Source: Prosopocoilus inquinatus (Eukaryota; Arthropoda; Insecta; Coleoptera; Lucanidae). From it: a stretch of 64,000 nt of DNA. The translations under genes were made by a program, and so were the position numbers. This document shows positions 11,901 to 25,516 of this stretch, piece by piece (position 1 is the first letter of the stretch; each line of letters begins with the position of its first letter). Where the stretch lies: NCBI GenBank assembly GCA_036172665.1, contig JAYKNF010000014.1, forward strand, positions 348,501 to 412,500. The letters are read 5' to 3'. The notes under the pieces were generated by a model. The model was not told where the DNA came from and made no database searches. It saw nothing but the letters and a program-made list of their open reading frames with translations.

Positions 11901-14900
11901 GTAAGGATCGATTAGATACATTACAGGAACAACGCTAATATGTGTTGTTTCGTTTAAAACTATTTCCAGCTGCTGCTGCGTCCGAAAACGTCGTATCTCA
12001 CATCAGAGTTACTGGAGTCCATAGAGATGTCAAATAACATGATAGATAAGTAAGGATCGATTAGATACAGCACAGGAACAACGCTAATGCGTGTTGTTTC
12101 GTTTAAAACTATTTCTAGCTTCAGCTGGTTCCGAGAACTTCGTATCTCACATCTAAGTTACTGGAGTTCATCGAAACGCCAAATAACATGATAGATGAGT
12201 AAGGATCGATTAGATACATCACAGGAACAACGCTAATGCGTGTTGTTTCGTTTAAAACTATTTCCAGGTTCTGCTGCGTCCGAAAATTTCGTATCTCACA
12301 TTAGAGTTACTGGAGTCCATCGAAACGTCAAATAACATAGTAGCTAAGTAAGGATCGATTAGATACATCACAGGAACAACGCTAATGCGTGTTGTTTCGT
12401 TCAAAACTATTTCCAGCTTCTGCTGCGTCCGAAAACGTCGTATCTCACATCAGAGTTACTGGAGCCCATCGAAACGTCAAATAACATGATAGATAAGTAA
12501 GGATCGATTAGATACAGCACAGGAACAACGCTATAACGTGTTGTTTCGTTTAAAACTATTTCCAGCTTCTGCTGCGTCCGAAAACGTCGAATCTCACATC
12601 AGAGTTTCTGGAGCCCATCGAAACGTCAAATAACATGATAGATAAGTAAGGATCGATTAGATACATCACAGGAACATCTATTCTAAAACTATTTCCAGCT
12701 TCTGCTGCGTCCGAGAACTTCGTATCTCACGTCAGGGTTACTGGAGTCCATCCAAACGTCAAATAACATAATAGATAAGTAAGGATCGATTAGATACAGC
12801 ACAGGAACAACGCTAATACGTGTTGTTTCGTTTAAAACTATTTCCAGCTCCTGCTGCGTCCAAAAACTTTGTATCTCACATCAGACTTACTGGAGTCCAT
12901 CCAAACGTCAAATAACATGTTAGATAAGTAAGGATCGTTTAGATACATCACAGGAACAACGCTAATACGTGTTGTTTCGTTCAAAACTATTTCCAGCTTC
13001 TACTGCGTCCGAGAACTTTGTATCTCCCATCAGAGTTACTGGAGTCCGTCCAAACGTCAAATAACATGATAGATGAGTAAGGATCGATTAGATACATCAC
13101 AGGAACAACGCTAATACGTGTTGTTTCGTTTAAAACTATTTCCAGCTTCGGCTGCGTCCGAGAACTTCGTATCTCAAGTCAGGGTTACTGGAGTCCATAC
13201 AAACGTCAAATAACATGATAGATAAGTAAGGATCGATTAGATACATCACAGGAACAACGCTAATGCATGTTGTTTCGTTTAAAACTATTTCTAGCTTCAG
13301 CTGCGTCCGAGAACTTCGTATCTCACATCTAAGTTACTGGAGTCCATCGTAACGCCAAATAACATGATAGATGAGTAAGGATCGATTAGATACATCACAG
13401 GAACAACGCTAATGCGTGTTGTTTCGTTTAAAACTATTTCCAGCTTCTGCTGCGTCCGAGAACTTCGTATCTCACGTCAGGTTTACTGGAGTCCATCCAA
13501 ACGTCAAATAACATGATAGATAAGTAAGGATCGATTAGATACAGCACAGGAACAACGCTAATACGTGTTCTTTCGTTTAAAACTATTTCCAGCTCCTGCT
13601 GCGTCCCAAAACTTTGTATCTCACATCAGACTCACTGGAGTCCATCCAAACGTCAAATAATATGTTAGATAAGTAAGGATCGTTTAGATACATCACAGGA
13701 ACAACGCTAATAGGTGGTGTATCGTTCAAAACTATTTCCAGCTTCTGCTGCGTCCGAAATCTTTGTATCTCTCATCAGAGTTACTGGAGTCCACCCAAAC
13801 GTCAAATAACATTATAGATGAGTAAGGATCGATTAGATACATCACAGGAACAACGCTAATACGTGTTGTTTCGTTTAAAACTATTTCCAGCTTCTGCTAC
13901 GTCCGAAAACGTCGTATCTCACATCAGAGTTACTGGAGTCCATCCAAACGTCAAATAACATGATAGATGAGTAAGGATCGATTAGATACATCACAGGAAC
14001 AACGCTAATACGTGTTGTTTCGTTCAAAACTATTTCCAGCTTCTGCTGCGTCCAAAAACTTTGTATCTCACATCAGACTTACTGGAGTGTATCCAAACGT
14101 TAAATAACATGTTAGATAAGTAAGGATCGTTTAGATACATCACAGGAACAACGCTAATAGGTGTTGTTTCGTTCAAAACTATTTCCAGCTCCTGCTGCGT
14201 CCCAAAACTTTGTATCTCACATCAGACACACTGGAGTCCATCTAAACGTCAAATAACATGTTAGATAAGTAAGGATCGTTTAGATACATCACAGGAACAA
14301 CGCTAATAGGTGGTGTATCGTTCAAAAGTATTTCCAGCTTCTGCTGCGTCCGAAATCTTTGTATCTCTCATCAGAGTTACTGGAGTCCACCCAAACGTCA
14401 AATAACATGATAGATGAGTAAGGATCGATTAGATACATCACAGGAACAACGCTAATACGTGTTGTTTCGTTTAAAACTATTTCCAGCTCCTGCTGCGTCC
14501 CAAAACTTTGTATCTCACATCAGACACACTGGAGTCCATCTAAACGTCAAATAACATGTTAGATAAGTAAGGATCGTTTAGATACATCACAGGAACAACG
14601 CTAATAGGTGGTGTATCGTTCAAAAGTATTTCCAGCTTCTGCTGCGTCCGAAATCTTTGTATCTCTCATCAGAGTTACTGGAGTCCACCCAAACGTCAAA
14701 TAACATGATAGATAAGTAAGGATCGATTAGATACAGCACAGGAACAACGCTAATACGTGTTGTTTCGTTTAAAACTATTTCCAGCTCCTGCTGCGTCCAA
14801 AAACTTTGTATCTCACATCAGAGTTACTGGAGTCCATCCAAACGTCAAATAACATGATAGATGAGTAAGGATCGATTAGATACATCACAGGAACAACGTT

Positions 14901-17900
14901 AATACGTGTTGTTTCGTTTAAAACTATTTCCAGCTTCGGCTGCGTCCGAGAACTTCGTATCTAAAGTCAGGGTTACTGGAGTCCATCCAAACGTCAAATA
15001 ACATGATAGATAAGTAAGGATCGATTAGATACATCACAGGAACAACGCTAATGCATGTTGTTTCGTTTAAAACTATTTCTAGCTTCAGCTGCGTCCGAGA
15101 ACTTCGTATCTCACATCTAAGTTACTGGAGTCCATCGTAACGCCAAATAACATGATAGATGAGTAAGGATCGATTAGATACAGCACAGGAACAACGCTAA
15201 TACGTGTTGTTTCGTTTAAAACTATTTCCAGCTCCTGCTGCGTCCAAAAACTTTGTATCTCACATCAGACTTACTGGAGTGTATCCAAACGTTAAATAAC
15301 ATGTTAGATAAGTAAGGATCGTTTAGATACATCACAGGAACAACGCTAATAGGTGTTGTTTCGTTCAAAACTATTTCCAGCTTCTGCTGCGTCCGAAATC
15401 TTTGTATCTCTCATCCTAGTTACTGGAGTCCATCCAAACGTCAAATAACATGATAGATGAGTAAGGATCGATTAGATACATCACAGGAACAACGCTAATA
15501 CGAGTTATTTCGTTTAATACTATTTCCAGCTTCTGCTGCGTTCGGAAACGTCGTATCTCACATCAGAGTTACTGGAGTCCATCGAAACGTCAAATAACAT
15601 GATAGATGAGTAAGGATCGATTAGATACATCACAGGAACAACGCTAATGCCTGTTGCTTCGTTTAAAACTATTTCCAGCTTCTGCTGCGTCCGAGAACTT
15701 CGTATCTCACGTCAGGGTTACTGGAGTCCATCCAAACGTCAAATATCATGATAGATAAGTAAGGATCGATTAGATACAGCACAGGAACAACGCTAATACG
15801 TGTTGTTTCGTTTAAAACTATTTCCAGCTCCTGCTGCGTCCCAAAACTTTGTATCTCACATCAGACTCACTGGAGTCCACCCAAACGTCAAATAACATGA
15901 TAGATGAGTAAGGATCGATTAGATACATCACAGGAACAACGCTAATACGTGTTGTTTCGTTTAAAACTATTTCCAGCTTCTGCTGCGTCCGAAAACGTCG
16001 TATCTCACATCAGAGTTACTGGAGTCCATCCAAACGTCAAATAACATGATAGATAAGTAAGGATCGATTAGATACAGCACAGGAACAACGCTAATACGTG
16101 TTGTTTCGTTTAAAACTATTTCCAGCTCCTGCTGCGTCCAAAAACTTTTTATCTCACATCAGAGTTACTGGAGTCCATCCAAACGTCAAATAACATGATA
16201 GATGAGTAAGGATCGATTAGATACATCACCGGAACAACGCTAATACGTGTTGTTTCGTTTAAAACTATTTCCAGCTTCTGCTGCGTCCGAAAACGTCGTA
16301 TCTCACATCAGAGTTACTGGAGTCCATCCAAACGTCAAATAACATGATAGATGAGTACGGATCGATTAGATACATCACCGGAACAACGCTAATACTTGTT
16401 GTTTCGTTTAAAACTATTTCCAGCTTCTGCTGCGTCCGAAAACTTCGTATCTCACATCAGAGTTACTGGAGTCCATCGAAACGTCAAATAACATGATAGA
16501 TAAGTAAGTATCGATTAGATACAGCACAGGAACAACGCTAATACGTGTTGTTTCGTTTAAAACTATTTCCAGCTCCTGCTGCGTCCAAAAACTTTGTATC
16601 TCACATCAGACTTACTGGAGTCCATCCAAACGTCAAATAACATGTTAGATAAGTAAGGATCGTTTAGATACATCACAGGAACAACGCTAATACGTGTTGT
16701 TTCGTTCAAAACTATTTCCAGCTTCTGCTGCGTCCGATAACTTTGTATCTCACATCAGAGTTACTGGAGTCTGTCCAAACGTCAAATAACATGATAGATG
16801 AGTAAGGATCGATTAGATACATTACAGGAACAACGCTAATATGTGTTGTTTCGTTTAAAACTATTTCCAGCTGCTGCTGCGTCCGAAAACGTCGTATCTC
16901 ACATCAGAGTTACTGGAGTCCATAGAGATGTCAAATAACATGATAGATAAGTAAGGATCGATTAGATACAGCACAGGAACAACGCTAATGCGTGTTGTTT
17001 CGTTTAAAACTATTTCTAGCTTCAGCTGGTTCCGAGAACTTCGTATCTCACATCTAAGTTACTGGAGTTCATCGAAACGCCAAATAACATGATAGATGAG
17101 TAAGGATCGATTAGATACATCACAGGAACAACGCTAATGCGTGTTGTTTCGTTTAAAACTATTTCCAGCTTCTGCTGCGTCCGAAAATTTCGTATCTCAC
17201 ATTAGAGTTACTGGAGTCCATCGAAACGTCAAATAACATAGTAGCTAAGTAAGGATCGATTAGATACATCACAGGAACAACGCTAATGCGTGTTGTTTCG
17301 TTCAAAACTATTTCCAGCTTCTGCTGCGTCCGAAAACGTCGTATCTCACATCAGAGTTACTGGAGCCCATCGAAACGTCAAATAACATGATAGATAAGTA
17401 AGGATCGATTAGATACAGCACAGGAACAACGCTATAACGTGTTGTTTCGTTTAAAACTATTTCCAGCTTCTGCTGCGTCCGAAAACGTCGAATCTCACAT
17501 CAGAGTTTCTGGAGCCTATCGAAACGTCAAATAACATGATAGATAAGTAAGGATCGATTAGATACATCACAGGAACATCTATTCTAAAACTATTTCCAGC
17601 TTCTGCTGCGTCCGAGAACTTCGTATCTCACGTCAGGGTTACTGGAGTCCATCCAAACGTCAAATAACATAATAGATAAGTAAGGATCGATTAGATACAG
17701 CACAGGAACAACGCTAATACGTGTTGTTTCGTTTAAAACTATTTCCAGCTCCTACTGCGTCCAAAAACTTTGTATCTCACATCAGACTTACTGGAGTCCA
17801 TCCAAACGTCAAATAACATGTTAGATAAGTAAGGATCGTTTAGATACATCACAGGAACAACGCTAATACGTGTTGTTTCGTTCAAAACTATTTCCAGCTT

Positions 17901-18015
17901 CTACTGCGTCCGAGAACTTTGTATCTCCCATCAGAGTTACTGGAGTCCGTCCAAACGTCAAATAACATGATAGATGAGTAAGGATCGATTAGATACATCA
18001 CAGGAACAACGCTAA
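8920..18015 (+). repeat. 33-monomer higher-order repeat (4,900 bp), two copies
   Basis: Copy A runs about 8,920-13,820 and copy B about 13,820-18,015, at an offset of 4,900 bp (33 x 149 minus 17). The 17-bp shortfall is explained by one monomer lacking 16 bp (near 12,676 in A) and a one-base deletion giving CTGCTGCTCCG near 11,385 in A, which is intact in B. B ends early: it diverges from A at 18,015, where A continues as at 13,115. Confidence 0.85.
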
Positions 18016-21000
18016 TATGTGTTGTTTCGTTTCAAACTATTTCCAGCTGCTGCTGCGTCTGAAAATTTCATATCTCACATTAGAGTTACTGGAGTCCATC
18101 GAAACGTCAAATAACATAGTAGCTAAGTAAGGATCGATTAGATACATCACAGGAACAACGCTAATACGTGTTGTTTCGTTTAAAACTATTTCCAGCTCCT
18201 GCTGCGTCCGAAAACGTCGTATCTCACATCAGAGTTACTGGAGTCCATCCAAACGTCAAATAACATGATAGATGAGTAAGGATCGATTAGATACATCACA
18301 GGAACAACGCTAATACGTGTTGTTTCGTTTAAAACTATTTCCAGCTTCTGCTGCGTCCGAAAACGTCGTATCTCACATCAGAGTTACTGGAGTCCATCCA
18401 AACGTCAAATAACATGATAGATAAGTAAGGATCGATTAGATACAGCACAGGAACAACGCTAATACGTGTTGTTTCGTTTAAAACTATTTCCAGCTCCTGC
18501 TGCGTCCAAAAACTTTTTATCTCACATCAGAGTTACTGGAGTCCATCCAAACGTCAAATAACATGATAGATGAGTAAGGATCGATTAGATACATCACCGG
18601 AACAACGCTAATACGTGTTGTTTCGTTTAAAACTATTTCCAGCTTCTGCTGCTCCGAAAACGTCGTATCTCACATCAGAGTTACTGGAGTCCATCCAAAC
18701 GTCAAATAACATGATAGATGAGTACGGATCGATTAGATACATCACCGGAACAACGCTAATACTTGTTGTTTCGTTTAAAACTATTTCCAGCTTCTGCTGC
18801 GTCCGAAAACTTCGTATCTCACATCAGAGTTACTGGAGTCCATCGAAACGTCAAATAACATGATAGATAAGTAAGTATCGATTAGATACAGCACAGGAAC
18901 AACGCTAATACGTGTTGTTTCGTTTAAAACTATTTCCAGCTCCTGCTGCGTCCAAAAACTTTGTATCTCACATCAGACTTACTGGAGTCCATCCAAACGT
19001 CAAATAACATGTTAGATAAGTAAGGATCGTTTAGATACATCACAGGAACAACGCTAATACGTGTTGTTTCGTTCAAAACTATTTCCAGCTTCTGCTGCGT
19101 CCGATAACTTTGTATCTCACATCAGAGTTACTGGAGTCTGTCCAAACGTCAAATAACATGATAGATGAGTAAGGATCGATTAGATACATTACAGGAACAA
19201 CGCTAATATGTGTTGTTTCGTTTAAAACTATTTCCAGCTGCTGCTGCGTCCGAAAACGTCGTATCTCACATCAGAGTTACTGGAGTCCATAGAGATGTCA
19301 AATAACATGATAGATAAGTAAGGATCGATTAGATACAGCACAGGAACAACGCTAATGCGTGTTGTTTCGTTTAAAACTATTTCTAGCTTCAGCTGGTTCC
19401 GAGAACTTCGTATCTCACATCTAAGTTACTGGAGTTCATCGAAACGCCAAATAACATGATAGATGAGTAAGGATCGATTAGATACATCACAGGAACAACG
19501 CTAATGCGTGTTGTTTCGTTTAAAACTATTTCCAGCTTCTGCTGCGTCCGAAAATTTCGTATCTCACATTAGAGTTACTGGAGTCCATCGAAACGTCAAA
19601 TAACATAGTAGCTAAGTAAGGATCGATTAGATACATCACAGGAACAACGCTAATGCGTGTTGTTTCGTTCAAAACTATTTCCAGCTTCTGCTGCGTCCGA
19701 AAACGTCGTATCTCACATCAGAGTTACTGGAGCCCATCGAAACGTCAAATAACATGATAGATAAGTAAGGATCGATTAGATACAGCACAGGAACAACGCT
19801 ATAACGTGTTGTTTCGTTTAAAACTATTTCCAGCTTCTGCTGCGTCCGAAAACGTCGAATCTCACATCAGAGTTTCTGGAGCCCATCGAAACGTCAAATA
19901 ACATGATAGATAAGTAAGGATCGATTAGATACATCACAGGAACATCTATTCTAAAACTATTTCCAGCTTCTGCTGCGTCCGAGAACTTCGTATCTCACGT
20001 CAGGGTTACTGGAGTCCATCCAAACGTCAAATAACATAATAGATAAGTAAGGATCGATTAGATACAGCACAGGAACAACGCTAATACGTGTTGTTTCGTT
20101 TAAAACTATTTCCAGCTCCTGCTGCGTCCAAAAACTTTGTATCTCACATCAGACTTACTGGAGTCCATCCAAACGTCAAATAACATGTTAGATAAGTAAG
20201 GATCGTTTAGATACATCACAGGAACAACGCTAATACGTGTTGTTTCGTTCAAAACTATTTCCAGCTTCTACTGCGTCCGAGAACTTTGTATCTCCCATCA
20301 GAGTTACTGGAGTCCGTCCAAACGTCAAATAACATGATAGATGAGTAAGGATCGATTAGATACATCACAGGAACAACGCTAATACGTGTTGTTTCGTTTA
20401 AAACTATTTCCAGCTTCGGCTGCGTCCGAGAACTTCGTATCTCAAGTCAGGGTTACTGGAGTCCATACAAACGTCAAATAACATGATAGATAAGTAAGGA
20501 TCGATTAGATACATCACAGGAACAACGCTAATGCATGTTGTTTCGTTTAAAACTATTTCTAGCTTCAGCTGCGTCCGAGAACTTCGTATCTCACATCTAA
20601 GTTACTGGAGTCCATCGTAACGCCAAATAACATGATAGATGAGTAAGGATCGATTAGATACATCACAGGAACAACGCTAATGCGTGTTGTTTCGTTTAAA
20701 ACTATTTCCAGCTTCTGCTGCGTCCGAGAACTTCGTATCTCACGTCAGGTTTACTGGAGTCCATCCAAACGTCAAATAACATGATAGATAAGTAAGGATC
20801 GATTAGATACAGCACAGGAACAACGCTAATACGTGTTCTTTCGTTTAAAACTATTTCCAGCTCCTGCTGCGTCCCAAAACTTTGTATCTCACATCAGACT
20901 CACTGGAGTCCATCCAAACGTCAAATAATATGTTAGATAAGTAAGGATCGTTTAGATACATCACAGGAACAACGCTAATAGGTGGTGTATCGTTCAAAAC

Positions 21001-24000
21001 TATTTCCAGCTTCTGCTGCGTCCGAAATCTTTGTATCTCTCATCAGAGTTACTGGAGTCCACCCAAACGTCAAATAACATTATAGATGAGTAAGGATCGA
21101 TTAGATACATCACAGGAACAACGCTAATACGTGTTGTTTCGTTTAAAACTATTTCCAGCTTCTGCTACGTCCGAAAACGTCGTATCTCACATCAGAGTTA
21201 CTGGAGTCCATCCAAACGTCAAATAACATGATAGATGAGTAAGGATCGATTAGATACATCACAGGAACAACGCTAATACGTGTTGTTTCGTTCAAAACTA
21301 TTTCCAGCTTCTGCTGCGTCCAAAAACTTTGTATCTCACATCAGACTTACTGGAGTGTATCCAAACGTTAAATAACATGTTAGATAAGTAAGGATCGTTT
21401 AGATACATCACAGGAACAACGCTAATAGGTGTTGTTTCGTTCAAAACTATTTCCAGCTCCTGCTGCGTCCCAAAACTTTGTATCTCACATCAGACACACT
21501 GGAGTCCATCTAAACGTCAAATAACATGTTAGATAAGTAAGGATCGTTTAGATACATCACAGGAACAACGCTAATAGGTGGTGTATCGTTCAAAAGTATT
21601 TCCAGCTTCTGCTGCGTCCGAAATCTTTGTATCTCTCATCAGAGTTACTGGAGTCCACCCAAACGTCAAATAACATGATAGATGAGTAAGGATCGATTAG
21701 ATACATCACAGGAACAACGCTAATACGTGTTGTTTCGTTTAAAACTATTTCCAGCTCCTGCTGCGTCCCAAAACTTTGTATCTCACATCAGACACACTGG
21801 AGTCCATCTAAACGTCAAATAACATGTTAGATAAGTAAGGATCGTTTAGATACATCACAGGAACAACGCTAATAGGTGGTGTATCGTTCAAAAGTATTTC
21901 CAGCTTCTGCTGCGTCCGAAATCTTTGTATCTCTCATCAGAGTTACTGGAGTCCACCCAAACGTCAAATAACATGATAGATAAGTAAGGATCGATTAGAT
22001 ACAGCACAGGAACAACGCTAATACGTGTTGTTTCGTTTAAAACTATTTCCAGCTCCTGCTGCGTCCAAAAACTTTGTATCTCACATCAGAGTTACTGGAG
22101 TCCATCCAAACGTCAAATAACATGATAGATGAGTAAGGATCGATTAGATACATCACAGGAACAACGTTAATACGTGTTGTTTCGTTTAAAACTATTTCCA
22201 GCTTCGGCTGCGTCCGAGAACTTCGTATCTAAAGTCAGGGTTACTGGAGTCCATCCAAACGTCAAATAACATGATAGATAAGTAAGGATCGATTAGATAC
22301 ATCACAGGAACAACGCTAATGCATGTTGTTTCGTTTAAAACTATTTCTAGCTTCAGCTGCGTCCGAGAACTTCGTATCTCACATCTAAGTTACTGGAGTC
22401 CATCGTAACGCCAAATAACATGATAGATGAGTAAGGATCGATTAGATACAGCACAGGAACAACGCTAATACGTGTTGTTTCGTTTAAAACTATTTCCAGC
22501 TCCTGCTGCGTCCAAAAACTTTGTATCTCACATCAGACTTACTGGAGTGTATCCAAACGTTAAATAACATGTTAGATAAGTAAGGATCGTTTAGATACAT
22601 CACAGGAACAACGCTAATAGGTGTTGTTTCGTTCAAAACTATTTCCAGCTTCTGCTGCGTCCGAAATCTTTGTATCTCTCATCCTAGTTACTGGAGTCCA
22701 TCCAAACGTCAAATAACATGATAGATGAGTAAGGATCGATTAGATACATCACAGGAACAACGCTAATACGAGTTATTTCGTTTAATACTATTTCCAGCTT
22801 CTGCTGCGTTCGGAAACGTCGTATCTCACATCAGAGTTACTGGAGTCCATCGAAACGTCAAATAACATGATAGATGAGTAAGGATCGATTAGATACATCA
22901 CAGGAACAACGCTAATGCCTGTTGCTTCGTTTAAAACTATTTCCAGCTTCTGCTGCGTCCGAGAACTTCGTATCTCACGTCAGGGTTACTGGAGTCCATC
23001 CAAACGTCAAATATCATGATAGATAAGTAAGGATCGATTAGATACAGCACAGGAACAACGCTAATACGTGTTGTTTCGTTTAAAACTATTTCCAGCTCCT
23101 GCTGCGTCCCAAAACTTTGTATCTCACATCAGACTCACTGGAGTCCACCCAAACGTCAAATAACATGATAGATGAGTAAGGATCGATTAGATACATCACA
23201 GGAACAACGCTAATACGTGTTGTTTCGTTTAAAACTATTTCCAGCTTCTGCTGCGTCCGAAAACGTCGTATCTCACATCAGAGTTACTGGAGTCCATCCA
23301 AACGTCAAATAACATGATAGATAAGTAAGGATCGATTAGATACAGCACAGGAACAACGCTAATACGTGTTGTTTCGTTTAAAACTATTTCCAGCTCCTGC
23401 TGCGTCCAAAAACTTTTTATCTCACATCAGAGTTACTGGAGTCCATCCAAACGTCAAATAACATGATAGATGAGTAAGGATCGATTAGATACATCACCGG
23501 AACAACGCTAATACGTGTTGTTTCGTTTAAAACTATTTCCAGCTTCTGCTGCGTCCGAAAACGTCGTATCTCACATCAGAGTTACTGGAGTCCATCCAAA
23601 CGTCAAATAACATGATAGATGAGTACGGATCGATTAGATACATCACCGGAACAACGCTAATACTTGTTGTTTCGTTTAAAACTATTTCCAGCTTCTGCTG
23701 CGTCCGAAAACTTCGTATCTCACATCAGAGTTACTGGAGTCCATCGAAACGTCAAATAACATGATAGATAAGTAAGTATCGATTAGATACAGCACAGGAA
23801 CAACGCTAATACGTGTTGTTTCGTTTAAAACTATTTCCAGCTCCTGCTGCGTCCAAAAACTTTGTATCTCACATCAGACTTACTGGAGTCCATCCAAACG
23901 TCAAATAACATGTTAGATAAGTAAGGATCGTTTAGATACATCACAGGAACAACGCTAATACGTGTTGTTTCGTTCAAAACTATTTCCAGCTTCTGCTGCG

Positions 24001-25516
24001 TCCGATAACTTTGTATCTCACATCAGAGTTACTGGAGTCTGTCCAAACGTCAAATAACATGATAGATGAGTAAGGATCGATTAGATACATTACAGGAACA
24101 ACGCTAATATGTGTTGTTTCGTTTAAAACTATTTCCAGCTGCTGCTGCGTCCGAAAACGTCGTATCTCACATCAGAGTTACTGGAGTCCATAGAGATGTC
24201 AAATAACATGATAGATAAGTAAGGATCGATTAGATACAGCACAGGAACAACGCTAATGCGTGTTGTTTCGTTTAAAACTATTTCTAGCTTCAGCTGGTTC
24301 CGAGAACTTCGTATCTCACATCTAAGTTACTGGAGTTCATCGAAACGCCAAATAACATGATAGATGAGTAAGGATCGATTAGATACATCACAGGAACAAC
24401 GCTAATGCGTGTTGTTTCGTTTAAAACTATTTCCAGCTTCTGCTGCGTCCGAAAATTTCGTATCTCACATTAGAGTTACTGGAGTCCATCGAAACGTCAA
24501 ATAACATAGTAGCTAAGTAAGGATCGATTAGATACATCACAGGAACAACGCTAATGCGTGTTGTTTCGTTCAAAACTATTTCCAGCTTCTGCTGCGTCCG
24601 AAAACGTCGTATCTCACATCAGAGTTACTGGAGCCCATCGAAACGTCAAATAACATGATAGATAAGTAAGGATCGATTAGATACAGCACAGGAACAACGC
24701 TATAACGTGTTGTTTCGTTTAAAACTATTTCCAGCTTCTGCTGCGTCCGAAAACGTCGAATCTCACATCAGAGTTTCTGGAGCCTATCGAAACGTCAAAT
24801 AACATGATAGATAAGTAAGGATCGATTAGATACATCACAGGAACATCTATTCTAAAACTATTTCCAGCTTCTGCTGCGTCCGAGAACTTCGTATCTCACG
24901 TCAGGGTTACTGGAGTCCATCCAAACGTCAAATAACATAATAGATAAGTAAGGATCGATTAGATACAGCACAGGAACAACGCTAATACGTGTTGTTTCGT
25001 TTAAAACTATTTCCAGCTCCTACTGCGTCCAAAAACTTTGTATCTCACATCAGACTTACTGGAGTCCATCCAAACGTCAAATAACATGTTAGATAAGTAA
25101 GGATCGTTTAGATACATCACAGGAACAACGCTAATACGTGTTGTTTCGTTCAAAACTATTTCCAGCTTCTACTGCGTCCGAGAACTTTGTATCTCCCATC
25201 AGAGTTACTGGAGTCCGTCCAAACGTCAAATAACATGATAGATGAGTAAGGATCGATTAGATACATCACAGGAACAACGCTAATATGTGTTGTTTCGTTT
25301 CAAACTATTTCCAGCTGCTGCTGCGTCTGAAAATTTCATATCTCACATTAGAGTTACTGGAGTCCATCGAAACGTCAAATAACATAGTAGCTAAGTAAGG
25401 ATCGATTAGATACATCACAGGAACAACGCTAATACGTGTTGTTTCGTTTAAAACTATTTCCAGCTCCTGCTGCGTCCGAAAACGTCGTATCTCACATCAG
25501 AGTTACTGGAGTCCAT
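10981..25516 (+). repeat. 49-monomer tandem duplication (7,268 bp x 2), nearly identical
   Basis: About 10,981-18,248 and 18,249-25,516 are head-to-tail copies at an offset of 7,268 bp. This equals 49 x 149 minus 33; two 16-bp-shortened monomers and one single-base deletion account for the 33. Markers match copy to copy: the one-base deletion near 11,385 and 18,653, AGCCTATCG at 17,516 and 24,784, and the short monomers at 12,676/19,944 and 17,576/24,844. I saw only isolated differences, such as CCAGGTTC near 12,267 against CCAGCTTC near 19,535. Each copy contains parts of the 33-monomer repeat, so the structure is nested. The near identity points to a recent event, or to an assembly duplication. 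Confidence 0.88.
12671..12690 (+). other. Short monomer lacking the dyad (first of five)
   Basis: GGAACATC is followed by TATTC and then TAAAACT, a net loss of 16 bp that removes the AACAACGC/GTGTTGTT dyad. The same event is at about 17,576, 19,944 and 24,844 on + and at 41,204-41,221 on -. The shared breakpoints show one origin followed by copying in higher-order repeats. The parent monomer type, with GGAACATCGCTAATGCG, is seen at about 3,376. Confidence 0.88.
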
